Positions 24,282-31,899 of a stretch of DNA of 36,523 nt are shown in pieces. This DNA is from Alkalibacterium thalassium (lineage in GTDB: Bacteria > Bacillota > Bacilli > Lactobacillales > Carnobacteriaceae_A). The notes under the pieces are model-generated. The model saw only the letters and a program-made list of their open reading frames with translations, searched no databases and had not been told where the DNA came from. Location of the stretch: contig NZ_FNFK01000018.1 in assembly GCF_900101165.1 (NCBI RefSeq), forward strand, positions 1-36,523, written 5' to 3'. Positions within the stretch are counted from its first letter, which is position 1. Every line of letters begins with the position of its first letter. Both the position numbers and the translations under genes were made by a program.

Positions 24282-25253
24282 TTAATTCCCCGTCTTTTCC
24301 TGCGGATACACGAGCCCCATCTGTCTGCGGCATTCGTCCAGCAGACTCATGACTTCGACTGTACTGTGCGCCGGTATCTTTTCGCCTTCTTTTCTGCCTG
24401 AACGGATTTCTTCAGCAACGTTTGAGAATTGCTTTCCATAGAGCAGCTCGTCCGTTTCAAATCGCTCTTCTCCATCGTCTGTCTTCAGCACAGCTTCCTT
24501 TGCCATATGGAATTTAGGAACAGTAATCGAGCCTTTCGTTCCGGTCACCTCAAAGAAGTGTCCGCCCTCTTCTGCCATCGAGACATGCATGGTCGCTTTA
24601 AATCCAGGGTAATGGAAGGTGATATCTTCCGAATGATCGACCTCATGCATATCTGCTTCGCAGTCGATTCGATCTGGTTTTCCAAACAGTTCGTAGGCAT
24701 ATCTGACATTGTACACGCCCAGATCCATTAAGGCTCCACCCAACATGGATGCAGTCGTCAGTCTGGGATTATCTGTCAGTTTGAGTAAAGGCACGGCGAA
24801 CGCACTATCTGAGGACACGATGTCTCCAATAGCTCCCGCGTCCACCCATTCTTTGACTTTCAAGGCAGTATCATTGTGCCAGGTCCACATGGCTTCTGAA
24901 ACATATACTCCTTTTTCAGCTGCGTAATCAAGCAGCTCCTTTGTATCCTTTGCATTGAAGGTAAATGGCTTTTCACACAGTACCGGCTTCCCGAGGTCGA
25001 TCGCCAGTTTAGTGTAATAGGCGTGCTGATCACCATTGACGTTAACATACACGCCTTCGACACCATCGGCCATAATCGCCTCTTCGGCTGTGTCATAAAC
25101 TGTTCCTCCAAAGTCTTTTACAAAACCCTCGGCTTTCTCCTTTGTTCTGTTCCATGCTGCTACAATTTTATTGTCATCTGTCTGTACAAGTTCGCTGGCC
25201 GTAGTTCTGGCAATGCCCCCACAGCCGATGTAAGCCCATCCAAATTTACTCAT
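24282..25253 (-). CDS. Gfo/Idh/MocA family oxidoreductase
   Basis: A 323-residue NAD(P)-dependent dehydrogenase. The N-terminal Rossmann fold has the GCGGIART nucleotide-binding loop (about 10-17), and the EKPF motif (about 93-97) carries the conserved Lys. The C-terminal alpha/beta domain includes DLGVYNVRYAYELFG and FFEVTGTKGSITVP. Members act on sugars, inositols or other polyols. GGAGG lies 7 nt before the ATG. A long palindrome (25314-25346) overlaps the -35 position of its likely promoter (TATAAT at 25298-25303). Confidence 0.9.
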   Translation of the reverse strand: MSKFGWAYIGCGGIARTTASELVQTDDNKIVAAWNRTKEKAEGFVKDFGGTVYDTAEEAIMADGVEGVYVNVNGDQHAYYTKLAIDLGKPVLCEKPFTFNAKDTKELLDYAAEKGVYVSEAMWTWHNDTALKVKEWVDAGAIGDIVSSDSAFAVPLLKLTDNPRLTTASMLGGALMDLGVYNVRYAYELFGKPDRIDCEADMHEVDHSEDITFHYPGFKATMHVSMAEEGGHFFEVTGTKGSITVPKFHMAKEAVLKTDDGEERFETDELLYGKQFSNVAEEIRSGRKEGEKIPAHSTVEVMSLLDECRRQMGLVYPQEKTGN

Positions 25254-25297
25254 GTCTGTCGCCTCCGATATATAGGTGTCGCGTACTCTTTACTTCT

Positions 25298-25346
25298 ATT
25301 ATATTTTGAGGGCATCTTCTTTAAACCACCTGGTTTTAAAGAAGAT
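25298..25346 (-). promoter_or_regulatory. Palindromic operator candidate and -10 box upstream of the Gfo/Idh gene
   Basis: ATCTTCTTTAAACCA (25314-25328), a CC centre, and TGGTTTTAAAGAAGAT (25331-25346) form a near-perfect palindrome of over 30 bp with one extra base in one arm. On the minus strand TATAAT lies at 25303-25298, so the -35 region falls inside the palindrome. No U tail follows on that strand, which argues against a terminator. It could be a regulator's operator or the tail hairpin of the upstream DUF6671 transcript. Confidence 0.45.
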
Positions 25347-25369
25347 ACCTCAATTATCTATCAAGCTGT

Positions 25370-26245
25370 TTAAGGATTGCAGTAACTGCATTGACCTGGA
25401 TCAGCTTGTTCTATTCCTTCTGGATAAAGTTGTTCTTCATTATATCCACACTTTGTGCATTCATACTTCAGCGAGAGGGTAAGTCCTGTAGGCTGTCTGC
25501 ACCATTCGCATGGGAGTCCTTTTTTGCTGCTGACTGCTTTGTATCCTGGCCATTCACATGCAGGACAAGAGGAAAGTATGTTTTTTACCAGATCTCGTGC
25601 AGCTGCTTCAATGTTTTTCATACGCTTGGGGTTATACATTGCTCTTACATCTGTTTCGATGAATATCGTCCCATCCGATGACTTAGTCAATGCCTTATGC
25701 ACAGCTTCCTTCAGCAAGTCCGTGGAGATGATGCCTTTTGTCATCTCGTCCGGGTCAATGGACTGTTCCTTTACTTTTACTACGATTCCAGTATCTGGAA
25801 ATTCAACTGATTCAGCAAAGCTGCAGGCTTCTTCAAAGCTCGAAATTACTTTATGTTTAAAATAGGTATGTGTCGTAATTGCTGTTCCAATGATTTCCAA
25901 ATTCTGATCTTTATCTAACAGCATTACAACTTCACGGTTGCACGGCAGAAAAGGAATCATCGGGTGCGGGCCAAAAGATCCTTCACTCGACACAGCCAGG
26001 GTGCATCCAGTTAATTCTATTGCAGCTTCAGCTTTAAGCCTGGCCGCTTCCAGCTGGTTTCCCGTTCGCTCTATTTCTCCAGTAAAGGTTCCGTAACGAT
26101 CAGAGTCAAAGCCTTCCGGCACATGGATATGAATCCCCAGCTCACTCTCCATAACTGGAGCGATGACTTGTTCTTTTTTATGCATCGTTGCGAGAACAGC
26201 ACTTCTGCCTTTGAATAAAGCAAACCCTTCTTCTTTCTTAACCAC
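25370..26245 (-). CDS. DUF6671-like protein with C-terminal zinc-ribbon cysteines
   Basis: A 291-residue protein. The N-terminal three quarters resemble DUF6671 proteins: GRSAVLATMHKKEQVIAPVMESELGI, RYGTFTGEIERTG, then the conserved AVSSEGSFGPHPMIPFLPCNRE. The last 65 residues carry four CxxC pairs (CPAC, CEWC, CTKC, CSYC), a double zinc-ribbon. Catalytic function is unknown, and I do not assign one. The start is GTG, 8 nt after GAAGGAG. It stands between the ThiF-type gene (upstream, about 170 nt away) and the Gfo/Idh gene (116 nt downstream), all on the minus strand. Confidence 0.75.
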   Translation of the reverse strand: MVKKEEGFALFKGRSAVLATMHKKEQVIAPVMESELGIHIHVPEGFDSDRYGTFTGEIERTGNQLEAARLKAEAAIELTGCTLAVSSEGSFGPHPMIPFLPCNREVVMLLDKDQNLEIIGTAITTHTYFKHKVISSFEEACSFAESVEFPDTGIVVKVKEQSIDPDEMTKGIISTDLLKEAVHKALTKSSDGTIFIETDVRAMYNPKRMKNIEAAARDLVKNILSSCPACEWPGYKAVSSKKGLPCEWCRQPTGLTLSLKYECTKCGYNEEQLYPEGIEQADPGQCSYCNP

Positions 26246-26418
26246 CGGTCATTCTCCTTCATTAACTTGTACATAAACAATTTGAACTGCTCTATATGAG
26301 TTGTTATTTAATTTCTTATATCATACCAGTATGAGGCAGGTTTTGCATCTAATTTCATGTCTATATAGTACTTTTACTAGCCATATTTCCGCTCAGCCTG
26401 ATACAGGCTGACCAGGAT

Positions 26419-27177
26419 TTATTCAAAACTGATCTGAAAATAATCGGGAACAAAATCAGGTGTCTGCCTGTCCAGTAGATGCAGAATCAGTTTAGACACG
26501 AGAACACCTGGACCGAGCGCCTGTCCAACACTAATCGTCGGGATGGACCGGTTTTCAATCCATTGAGTTATCTTCTCTTCAGTAGCATATTCTGGTAAAT
26601 TCTGGCTGTACTGGGAAGCCGGAAAAGTTTTCCCCTTCAGATCATCAATAGAGGTATGTTCAGGTATTCCTGTATACTCTTCAATCGTCATGCCATCTGG
26701 TGAAAAGGTCAGAACTGATGTACCAAAGCCTAACGCAACAGCTGTAGTGATGAACAGTTTATTTTTCCTTGCTGCACGATGAAGGGCGACCGCTTCCGGA
26801 AAGGCGAAATAATCGATCGCATCGATAACATAATCTGCTCCATCTATGAAGGTTGCTGCATTTTCCTCTGTCACTCCTTCGTAATAACACTCGATTTCAA
26901 TATCAGGGTTGATAGTCAGTAAATGATCTCTGAGCGCTTCCGCTTTTCTCTGGCCCACAGTCAGATGGGTGGATGCACACTGGCGATTTATATTTGATAC
27001 ATCAAACACATCGGGATCAGCCAATTTTAATTTACCCACACCCATACGTGTCAGCAGCTCTGCAGAAAATCCACCTATACATCCACATCCAGCAATAACA
27101 ATCGTTGAGTTATGCAGCTTATTAATTTCTTCTTCTGACATAATTCCCAAGTTTCTAGTAAATTGTTCTTTGATCAT
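26419..27177 (-). CDS. ThiF/MoeB/E1-like adenylyltransferase
   Basis: A 252-residue E1-superfamily protein. The ATP-binding G30-C-G-C-I-G-G36 loop, the DPDVFDVSNINRQ strand (D54, D56, N64, R65), K78 in GQRKAE, and DAID (D122) match the adenylation site of ThiF, MoeB and E1 enzymes, so carboxylate (often C-terminal glycine) or small-acid adenylation is likely. Absent are the CxxC zinc sites of MoeB/ThiF and a clear catalytic cysteine. The ATGA overlap (27174-27177) with the upstream acyltransferase gene implies translational coupling. Neither a ubiquitin-like protein (ThiS/MoaD) nor thi/moa genes are in the window, so thiamine or molybdopterin synthesis is not supported. Confidence 0.85.
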   Translation of the reverse strand: MIKEQFTRNLGIMSEEEINKLHNSTIVIAGCGCIGGFSAELLTRMGVGKLKLADPDVFDVSNINRQCASTHLTVGQRKAEALRDHLLTINPDIEIECYYEGVTEENAATFIDGADYVIDAIDYFAFPEAVALHRAARKNKLFITTAVALGFGTSVLTFSPDGMTIEEYTGIPEHTSIDDLKGKTFPASQYSQNLPEYATEEKITQWIENRSIPTISVGQALGPGVLVSKLILHLLDRQTPDFVPDYFQISFE

Positions 27178-27785
27178 ATGTTTGACCCCTCCATTAAGTT
27201 ATCTTCATTCTCCATAAAATAATCGTATAACTTACGTCTCTTTTCTTTAAGTGTATCCAGACATTGCTCCAGGTTCAGAACACATGGAATCGTTTTTGAT
27301 CCAAGATAGACATTCGGGTCCCCAATGACTTCAAAAGGAAACTTGAAAATCCGGTGCATATACCTGTAAACTCGTTCATCAATACAACATACCCAGTGAG
27401 TAAGTCCGTTAGATAATGAGTAATTCAGAACAGTCCGGATCAGTCCAAGACCGACATCATGCTTAGGCATCTTGGTAAATGCGCTGATTTCTGCATATTT
27501 TGTTCTTTCAAGACCGGCTATTTTCATTTTATCAATATCATATATAGTAAAATGCTTCATCGTCGGAAGGTCATCTAAAGGGCTGAAGATAAGTCTTGTC
27601 ACACCAACGACTTCCTCCATGTCAGGTGTCTGGACAATAAAGTAAGTCGACGCATCTATGTACGGGTCGTCCTCATCCTGTCTGAGAAAACCGACTTCCT
27701 GGTAACGCTGATGATGCAGTTCGATAGCCTTGCTGCGCATATATCCTTCTGCCTGGCAGTAATGATAGGCTTCATTTTGATCCAT
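27174..27785 (-). CDS. LuxI/FeeM-like GNAT-fold N-acyltransferase
   Basis: A 203-residue acyltransferase-like protein. It has the layout of autoinducer synthase and N-acyl amino acid synthase (FeeM) proteins: an N-terminal RSKAIELHHQRYQEVGFL helix, acidic DEDDPYIDASTYFIVQT, a VVGVTRLIFS strand, the ERTKYAEISAFTK signature in place of LuxI ELSRFAV, then THWVCCIDERVYRYMHRIFKFPFEVIGDPNVYLG. FeeM relatives join acyl chains from acyl-ACP to amino-group substrates. Likely donors here are acyl-CoA or acyl-ACP; this is inference. GGGAGAG lies 7 nt before the ATG. It overlaps the ThiF-type gene by 4 nt and is divergent from the HD-GYP gene. Confidence 0.7.
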   Translation of the reverse strand: MDQNEAYHYCQAEGYMRSKAIELHHQRYQEVGFLRQDEDDPYIDASTYFIVQTPDMEEVVGVTRLIFSPLDDLPTMKHFTIYDIDKMKIAGLERTKYAEISAFTKMPKHDVGLGLIRTVLNYSLSNGLTHWVCCIDERVYRYMHRIFKFPFEVIGDPNVYLGSKTIPCVLNLEQCLDTLKEKRRKLYDYFMENEDNLMEGSNI

Positions 27786-27958
27786 AGCTTCACTCTCCCT
27801 TTATTATGTAGGTTACTTTATATTAAACGTCATTTTCAGCTTAAATGATAGTCTTTTATGTGAACAACTCGCTGATTGTATAGTTATTCATTTGCAAAAG
27901 TGATAAACTCTTACAGGAACATATATATTATAAATATAAGGATTTGGAATGATATAAT

Positions 27959-29173
27959 ATGAATAAACTCTCATCTGAAAAAGAGCAGCTGCTTCAAAAA
28001 CTAATTCTTGATTATGACCGGACATTGAACATACAGATACTGAGAGTCTGTTCGATATATATTCTGCTCAGTCTCAGCTGGAATTTAATTTTTCAATGGC
28101 TGAATGTCCCCTTTTCAAGAGCTGACATTACTGTACTTCTGATATGCTTTGCAGTACTGGCAATTATCCAGATCATACTAAAATACGTTACAATCTCGGA
28201 GAAATTAAAGACACATGCCGTTCTCCTCTTTGTGGTCTTCGTTATTATCAGCCTGTACTATGGGTCAGGTTACAGTGAATCCTGGAGCTATTTTCTTCTG
28301 ATTCCTATTGTAACGAGCTTATATGGTAATCGTCTGTTGTCGATCTTTTATTCAATCATGGGTTTCGTCAGTTTGTTTATTGTGATTACAACTTTACCAA
28401 TCAGTACTTACTACGTATCTGATGGCATAGACATCTCCAATAGTCTTCTTCTCTATGTGATTGTTGCTACATTCAGCTATCTGCTCATCAATAAGTTAAA
28501 TATGCTGTACAATAAGCAGGTCAATACTGTCGTCGATTCTCTTGAAACAACCCTGGAACAAGTCGTGAACAGTTTTGTCGTCGCGATGGAAGCTAAGGAT
28601 CACTATACCTTCGGCCACAGCGAACGCGTCAGTAAGTATGCGGTGGCTTTAGCGGGCCAGCTCCCTGACTACCAGGATGAGCATCAGCTGAAAACAATCC
28701 GTTTAATTGGTTTAGTACATGATATTGGTAAAATCAGTATTCCCGAGGATATTCTGACCAAGTCCACACCTCTAACTAAAACGGAATTTGACATCATCAA
28801 GACCCATTCTGCTTTAGGAGCACAAATGATCGAGAAAGTCGAAGGCCTGAAGAGTCTGAAAAGCGGTGTACTGTATCATCATGAAAGATGGGATGGAAAA
28901 GGTTACCCTACAGGCAAAAAGGGGACTGACATTCCGATCGAAGCACGTATACTTGCAGTAGCGGATTCTTTTGATGCAATTACTTCGACACGTCCTTACC
29001 GGAGTGAACGGACCTTTGATGAAGCGATGACTGAAATAGAGTCTGGAATCGGCACTCATTATGATCCTGGTTTTGCTGATGCCATCAGAGCAGTTAAAGC
29101 TGAATTTAAAGAAATTTATTCAGATACACATGATCAGCTCGATGAATTTGAAAAGCTGACTGATTTTCTATAA
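27959..29173 (+). CDS. Membrane HD-GYP domain protein, probable c-di-GMP phosphodiesterase
   Basis: A 404-residue protein with about six transmembrane segments (residues about 28-180) followed by an HD-GYP domain (about 195-385). Catalytic residues are intact: H220, H254-D255 (LVHDIGKISIP), H283 (KTHSALG), H307-H308 (YHHERWDGKGYP, the GYP signature), and D338 in AVADSFDAITSTRPYR. It should hydrolyse c-di-GMP, with the membrane part as sensor. The ribosome site is weak (AAGGA about 16 nt before the ATG). It is transcribed away from the acyltransferase/ThiF pair and ends at a long bidirectional terminator. Confidence 0.92.
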   Translation: MNKLSSEKEQLLQKLILDYDRTLNIQILRVCSIYILLSLSWNLIFQWLNVPFSRADITVLLICFAVLAIIQIILKYVTISEKLKTHAVLLFVVFVIISLYYGSGYSESWSYFLLIPIVTSLYGNRLLSIFYSIMGFVSLFIVITTLPISTYYVSDGIDISNSLLLYVIVATFSYLLINKLNMLYNKQVNTVVDSLETTLEQVVNSFVVAMEAKDHYTFGHSERVSKYAVALAGQLPDYQDEHQLKTIRLIGLVHDIGKISIPEDILTKSTPLTKTEFDIIKTHSALGAQMIEKVEGLKSLKSGVLYHHERWDGKGYPTGKKGTDIPIEARILAVADSFDAITSTRPYRSERTFDEAMTEIESGIGTHYDPGFADAIRAVKAEFKEIYSDTHDQLDEFEKLTDFL

Positions 29174-29175
29174 AA

Positions 29176-29227
29176 AAATACTCATGAGCAGGAATCAGTA
29201 GACTGACCTTCTCATGAGTATTTATTT
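29176..29227. terminator. Long bidirectional terminator after the HD-GYP gene
   Basis: A 13-bp perfect stem (AAATACTCATGAG at 29176-29188, complement at 29211-29223) with an inner TCAGT/ACTGA pairing. The A-run on the left and TTTATTTT on the right give U tails in both directions, fitting the convergent HD-GYP and flavodoxin genes. Confidence 0.9.
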
Positions 29228-29251
29228 TAGCTTCTTTTTTAGCCTGGAGAA

Positions 29252-29791
29252 TCAGGCGCCTGTCCTTTTCTGGACATCTTTAATCAGGGGGCGAATGTAA
29301 TCCGGACTGGAATGATCATAGGATTCGCTCAAGGCCTGGATGGTTCCTATGTCTGTTTCTGATTTGCCTTTTCTTTTCTCAATAATGAACCTGTACAATT
29401 TCATCACGGCTCTTGACCAGCCCATCATATCTTCAAAGTTCAATCCACTCTCAAAATAGAAGAAAGGTACCGAACGCCCTTCTGACAAATGAAAACTGCT
29501 GGCAATGATTTCACTGACAGTCTGTTCGTCATATGGTGCTCCTCCAGTTGCAAAATATACGACCGGTCCGGTCCACCCGGATTTCTTCAATTTATAATGG
29601 AATGATTTCAGCTTACGCATGCGCCCTCCCCGTACACCTGATCCGAAAACGATCAGATCAGCATGCAAAAACTCTTCAGCCGTCACTTCTTCTAGAATCA
29701 GACAGCCACTGCCGAGTTCCTGACTGATCCATTTTGCATACTGTTTTGTCATCCCTGTTTCAGATGTGTAGATTATGACGATTTCAGCCAT
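29252..29791 (-). CDS. Flavodoxin-like domain protein
   Basis: A 179-residue protein with the short-chain flavodoxin FMN loop TSETGMTKQYA (T9-T15) near the N-terminus, then VFGSGVRGGRMRKLKSFHYKLK and VVYFATGGAPYDEQ, typical flavodoxin strands. It is related to the flavodoxin-domain proteins sometimes annotated as protoporphyrinogen oxidase-like (HemG type), but I cannot prove that activity. The open frame extends upstream to 29950, but AAAGGA 5 nt before the ATG at 29791 marks the start. The truncated AIM24 gene ends 61 nt upstream. Confidence 0.82.
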   Translation of the reverse strand: MAEIVIIYTSETGMTKQYAKWISQELGSGCLILEEVTAEEFLHADLIVFGSGVRGGRMRKLKSFHYKLKKSGWTGPVVYFATGGAPYDEQTVSEIIASSFHLSEGRSVPFFYFESGLNFEDMMGWSRAVMKLYRFIIEKRKGKSETDIGTIQALSESYDHSSPDYIRPLIKDVQKRTGA

Positions 29792-29852
29792 TGGTTCCTT
29801 TCCCTCCTTCTTTGTATTGAAGCTGGATTGGACTTCTGTACTCTTGTAAAAA

Positions 29853-30254
29853 TCAATTACTAGCTGGAACGAAGGGAATAATCTTCTCAGCCAAGTTACT
29901 GATCGGCATGGTCTGAAGCATAACTTTTCCTGGTCCGGAAAGTTTGACAAGAAAAGCCCCTTCTCCTCCGAACATCATATTTTTCAGGCCCTTGACGGTT
30001 TCAATTGAATAGCTGACCGTTTCGTCAAACATGAAGACATGCCCCTGGTCGACGAGCATCGATTCTCCACTACGAAGGTCATACTCGACAAGTGAACCGT
30101 CTGCTTCTAAAAACAAGTCGCCATAATCACTAAATTTCTGCAGGATGAATCCTTCACCTCCAATTAGACCAGCTGAAAACCGTTTGGTAAAGACTACTTC
30201 AAAATCGATTTGTTCAGACGACGCTATTATAGTCCTAACTAAGGGCAAAGACAA
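29853..30254 (-). pseudogene. AIM24/TIGR00266 family gene lacking its N-terminal part
   Basis: The 133-residue frame matches only the C-terminal half of AIM24 family proteins: FTKRFSAGLIGGEGFILQKFSDYGDLFLEADGSLVEYDL, GLKNMMFGGEGAFLVKLSGPGKVMLQTMP. Full family members are about 210-260 residues; the first 85-90 residues are missing, and an in-frame stop directly precedes the only available start (TTG at 30254). No family-like sequence was seen upstream in other frames. It is therefore probably a remnant left by a 5' deletion. A palindrome with a motif shared with 21.0 kb lies about 100-120 nt upstream. Confidence 0.75.
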
Positions 30255-30347
30255 TCACTTGCTCAGCTTTTAACAGAATAAATTCAGTAATGATACATTC
30301 ATCTTTAAGTGATTTTATAGTCTGTTAAAAGTACTGTTTTTTCTCTG

Positions 30348-30377
30348 AATGAACCATATATGTATTTATGGTTCATT
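30348..30377. repeat. ATGGTTCATT palindrome upstream of the truncated AIM24 gene
   Basis: AATGAACCAT (30348-30357) and ATGGTTCATT (30368-30377) form a perfect 10-bp inverted repeat with a 10-nt loop. The right arm and following bases (TTATGGTTCATTCGCCA) differ by one base from TTATGGTCCATTCGCCA at 21022-21038. Confidence 0.65.
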
Positions 30378-30395
30378 CGCCACCAATTAAAAAAT

Positions 30396-30438
30396 AAAGT
30401 AAAAGACCTTATCCGGATGATAATCGGTCTTTTACTTT
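30396..30438 (-). terminator. Terminator of the exonuclease III gene
   Basis: A 13-bp perfect stem (AAAGTAAAAGACC at 30396-30408, complement at 30426-30438) with an inner TTATC/GATAA pair, followed by a T-rich tail on the minus strand. It lies 34 nt past the stop. Confidence 0.9.
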
Positions 30439-30471
30439 AACTAATAAGCTCAAATTGCATAAAACCAACGT

Positions 30472-31305
30472 TTACTTGTCTAAGTCGATTTCCAGTAACA
30501 ATGGGGTATGGTCCTGTCGTGTACCTGAGTCAATAATGTCAGATTTCAGTACTTTGTCAGCCAGTCTGTCGCTGACCAGCCAGTAATCGATTCTCCATCC
30601 TGAGTTATTGACTTTACTTGTTTTCACACGCTGATTCCACCATGAGTACTGACCAGTGACATCTCCATGAATATAACGGAAAGTATCTGTGAAGCCTTTA
30701 TCCAGCAACCTTGTAAAGCCTTCACGCTCCTCGTCAGTAAAGCCTGCGGATCGACGGTTGTTGTTTGGGTGAGCCAGATCGATTTCTTTGTGAGCCACGT
30801 TGAAGTCACCAGTTGCGATAACGGCTTTCTTCTCATCCAGTCCAGCTAAGTAATCTGCATATTTTTTATCCCATTCCTGACGCTCTTCTAGGCGAACCAG
30901 ATTGGATCCGGCATTCGGTGTATATACTTGAGTCAGGTAAAAAGTGTCAAATTCAAGCGTGATCATGCGCCCTTCTACATCCATAGTATCTGGTGCACCG
31001 ATTTCAGGATAGGTTACGACTGGGTTCAGATTATTCTTATATAAAAACATGGTTCCTGCGTAACTCTTACGTGCTGGCTCTTGAGAGACACGCCATACGT
31101 AAGTATAATCCGGGAACAAGTCTTTCAGCAGCTGATCATGCTTTTTAGAAGGGCCCGTTCTTGGCAGTTTGGTTTCCTGAATTGCCAGAACATCGGGGTC
31201 TAGATCGATGATTGTCTTCATGACTTCACGAGATAATAGTGCCCGTGCAGAATCGCTCGTAAGTGTTGCATTTAATGAATCGATATTCCAAGTAATTAAT
31301 TTCAC
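30472..31305 (-). CDS. Exodeoxyribonuclease III (ExoA/Xth-type AP endonuclease)
   Basis: A 277-residue exonuclease/endonuclease/phosphatase-fold enzyme, removing abasic sites and 3' blocks in base-excision repair. Catalytic stretches: N7 in TWNIDSLNA, E44 in AIQETKL, the YTPNAGS segment, TGDFNVAH (Asp and Asn), SWWNQRVKTSKVNNSGWRIDYWLVS, and the terminal RQDHTPL His. The start is GTG after AAAAGGAG. It is monocistronic. With uvsE it makes the second DNA repair gene in the window. Confidence 0.94.
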   Translation of the reverse strand: MKLITWNIDSLNATLTSDSARALLSREVMKTIIDLDPDVLAIQETKLPRTGPSKKHDQLLKDLFPDYTYVWRVSQEPARKSYAGTMFLYKNNLNPVVTYPEIGAPDTMDVEGRMITLEFDTFYLTQVYTPNAGSNLVRLEERQEWDKKYADYLAGLDEKKAVIATGDFNVAHKEIDLAHPNNNRRSAGFTDEEREGFTRLLDKGFTDTFRYIHGDVTGQYSWWNQRVKTSKVNNSGWRIDYWLVSDRLADKVLKSDIIDSGTRQDHTPLLLEIDLDK

Positions 31306-31899
31306 TGTTATTCTCCTTTTATACTGTGATTAGTATTTCTTATTCAATACTAACATGATTTTGAAAAGAGAACGATTATTATTTATCTTTGATGGTCCGA
31401 TAAATGACCCCTAGCGTTCGATACTGTTTTTTTTAAAATGAGGAAATGAGTAGACCTTAAAAGCCATATAGTCTGAACAGTCTGATATTATATCACTAAA
31501 TGTCTTCTGTAATCGCAACTTTTCAGCTTATTATTCATCTCATTTCCGGGTGTTTTTTCACTTACCCAAAAAGAGCAGAGTCGCTGTTCAGCTTCCACTG
31601 CTCTTTCCGGCAATAGCTTTAAGGGCGATCACTGCCATTTTTATTTTATCTGTTTTCTTAACAGGTATCCAGATTCAGGAAACCATTCTAAATAGATTTT
31701 CCCCACACACCCTGAGAAGTGTGTCTGGAGACGTTTCGATGGCTTCAAATACTGCCAAGATCCCCACAGCTATATCTAAAACTGCATAGTTCTGATCTTT
31801 CGATTGAGTGATGGTAACCTCAATGTAATGACCAAGGTGTCTCATTGCTTTCATTCTACCATCTGAAAAATTAGTTGATGCACTAATTATTCCCCTCTG
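31306..31899. other. Gene-poor region next to a deletion scar
   Basis: No gene is firmly supported. A terminator-like hairpin (AAAGAGCAG at 31570-31578, complement at 31598-31606) and a low-confidence 59-codon minus-strand frame are present. A plus-strand 79-codon frame (31550-31789) has no ribosome site or family likeness. The region adjoins truncated alpha-galactosidase and AraC genes, so it is probably decayed sequence. Confidence 0.5.
31675..31854 (-). CDS. Possible small protein or gene remnant, 59 residues
   Basis: The frame starts MKAMRHLGHYIEVTITQSKD and continues QNYAVLDIAVGILAVFEAIETSPDTLL. The latter stretch looks like real coding sequence (a helix of mixed polarity), but the ribosome site is poor and no family is recognised. 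It may be the 3' end of a decayed gene. An in-frame ATG at 31845 is an alternative start. Confidence 0.3.
   Translation of the reverse strand: MKAMRHLGHYIEVTITQSKDQNYAVLDIAVGILAVFEAIETSPDTLLRVCGENLFRMVS

Noticed and set aside
26394-26410. CAGCCTG/CAGGCTG hairpin after the ThiF-type gene
   Set aside because: Only 7 bp and no U tail on the minus strand, so not listed as a terminator.
26419-27177. ThiF of thiamine synthesis or MoeB of molybdopterin synthesis
   Set aside because: No zinc CxxC pairs, no ThiS/MoaD-like carrier and no thi or moa genes nearby; kept only as an E1-like adenylyltransferase.
31550-31789. 79-codon plus-strand frame
   Set aside because: No ribosome site, no recognisable motif, and it covers a terminator-like hairpin and a more protein-like minus-strand frame.
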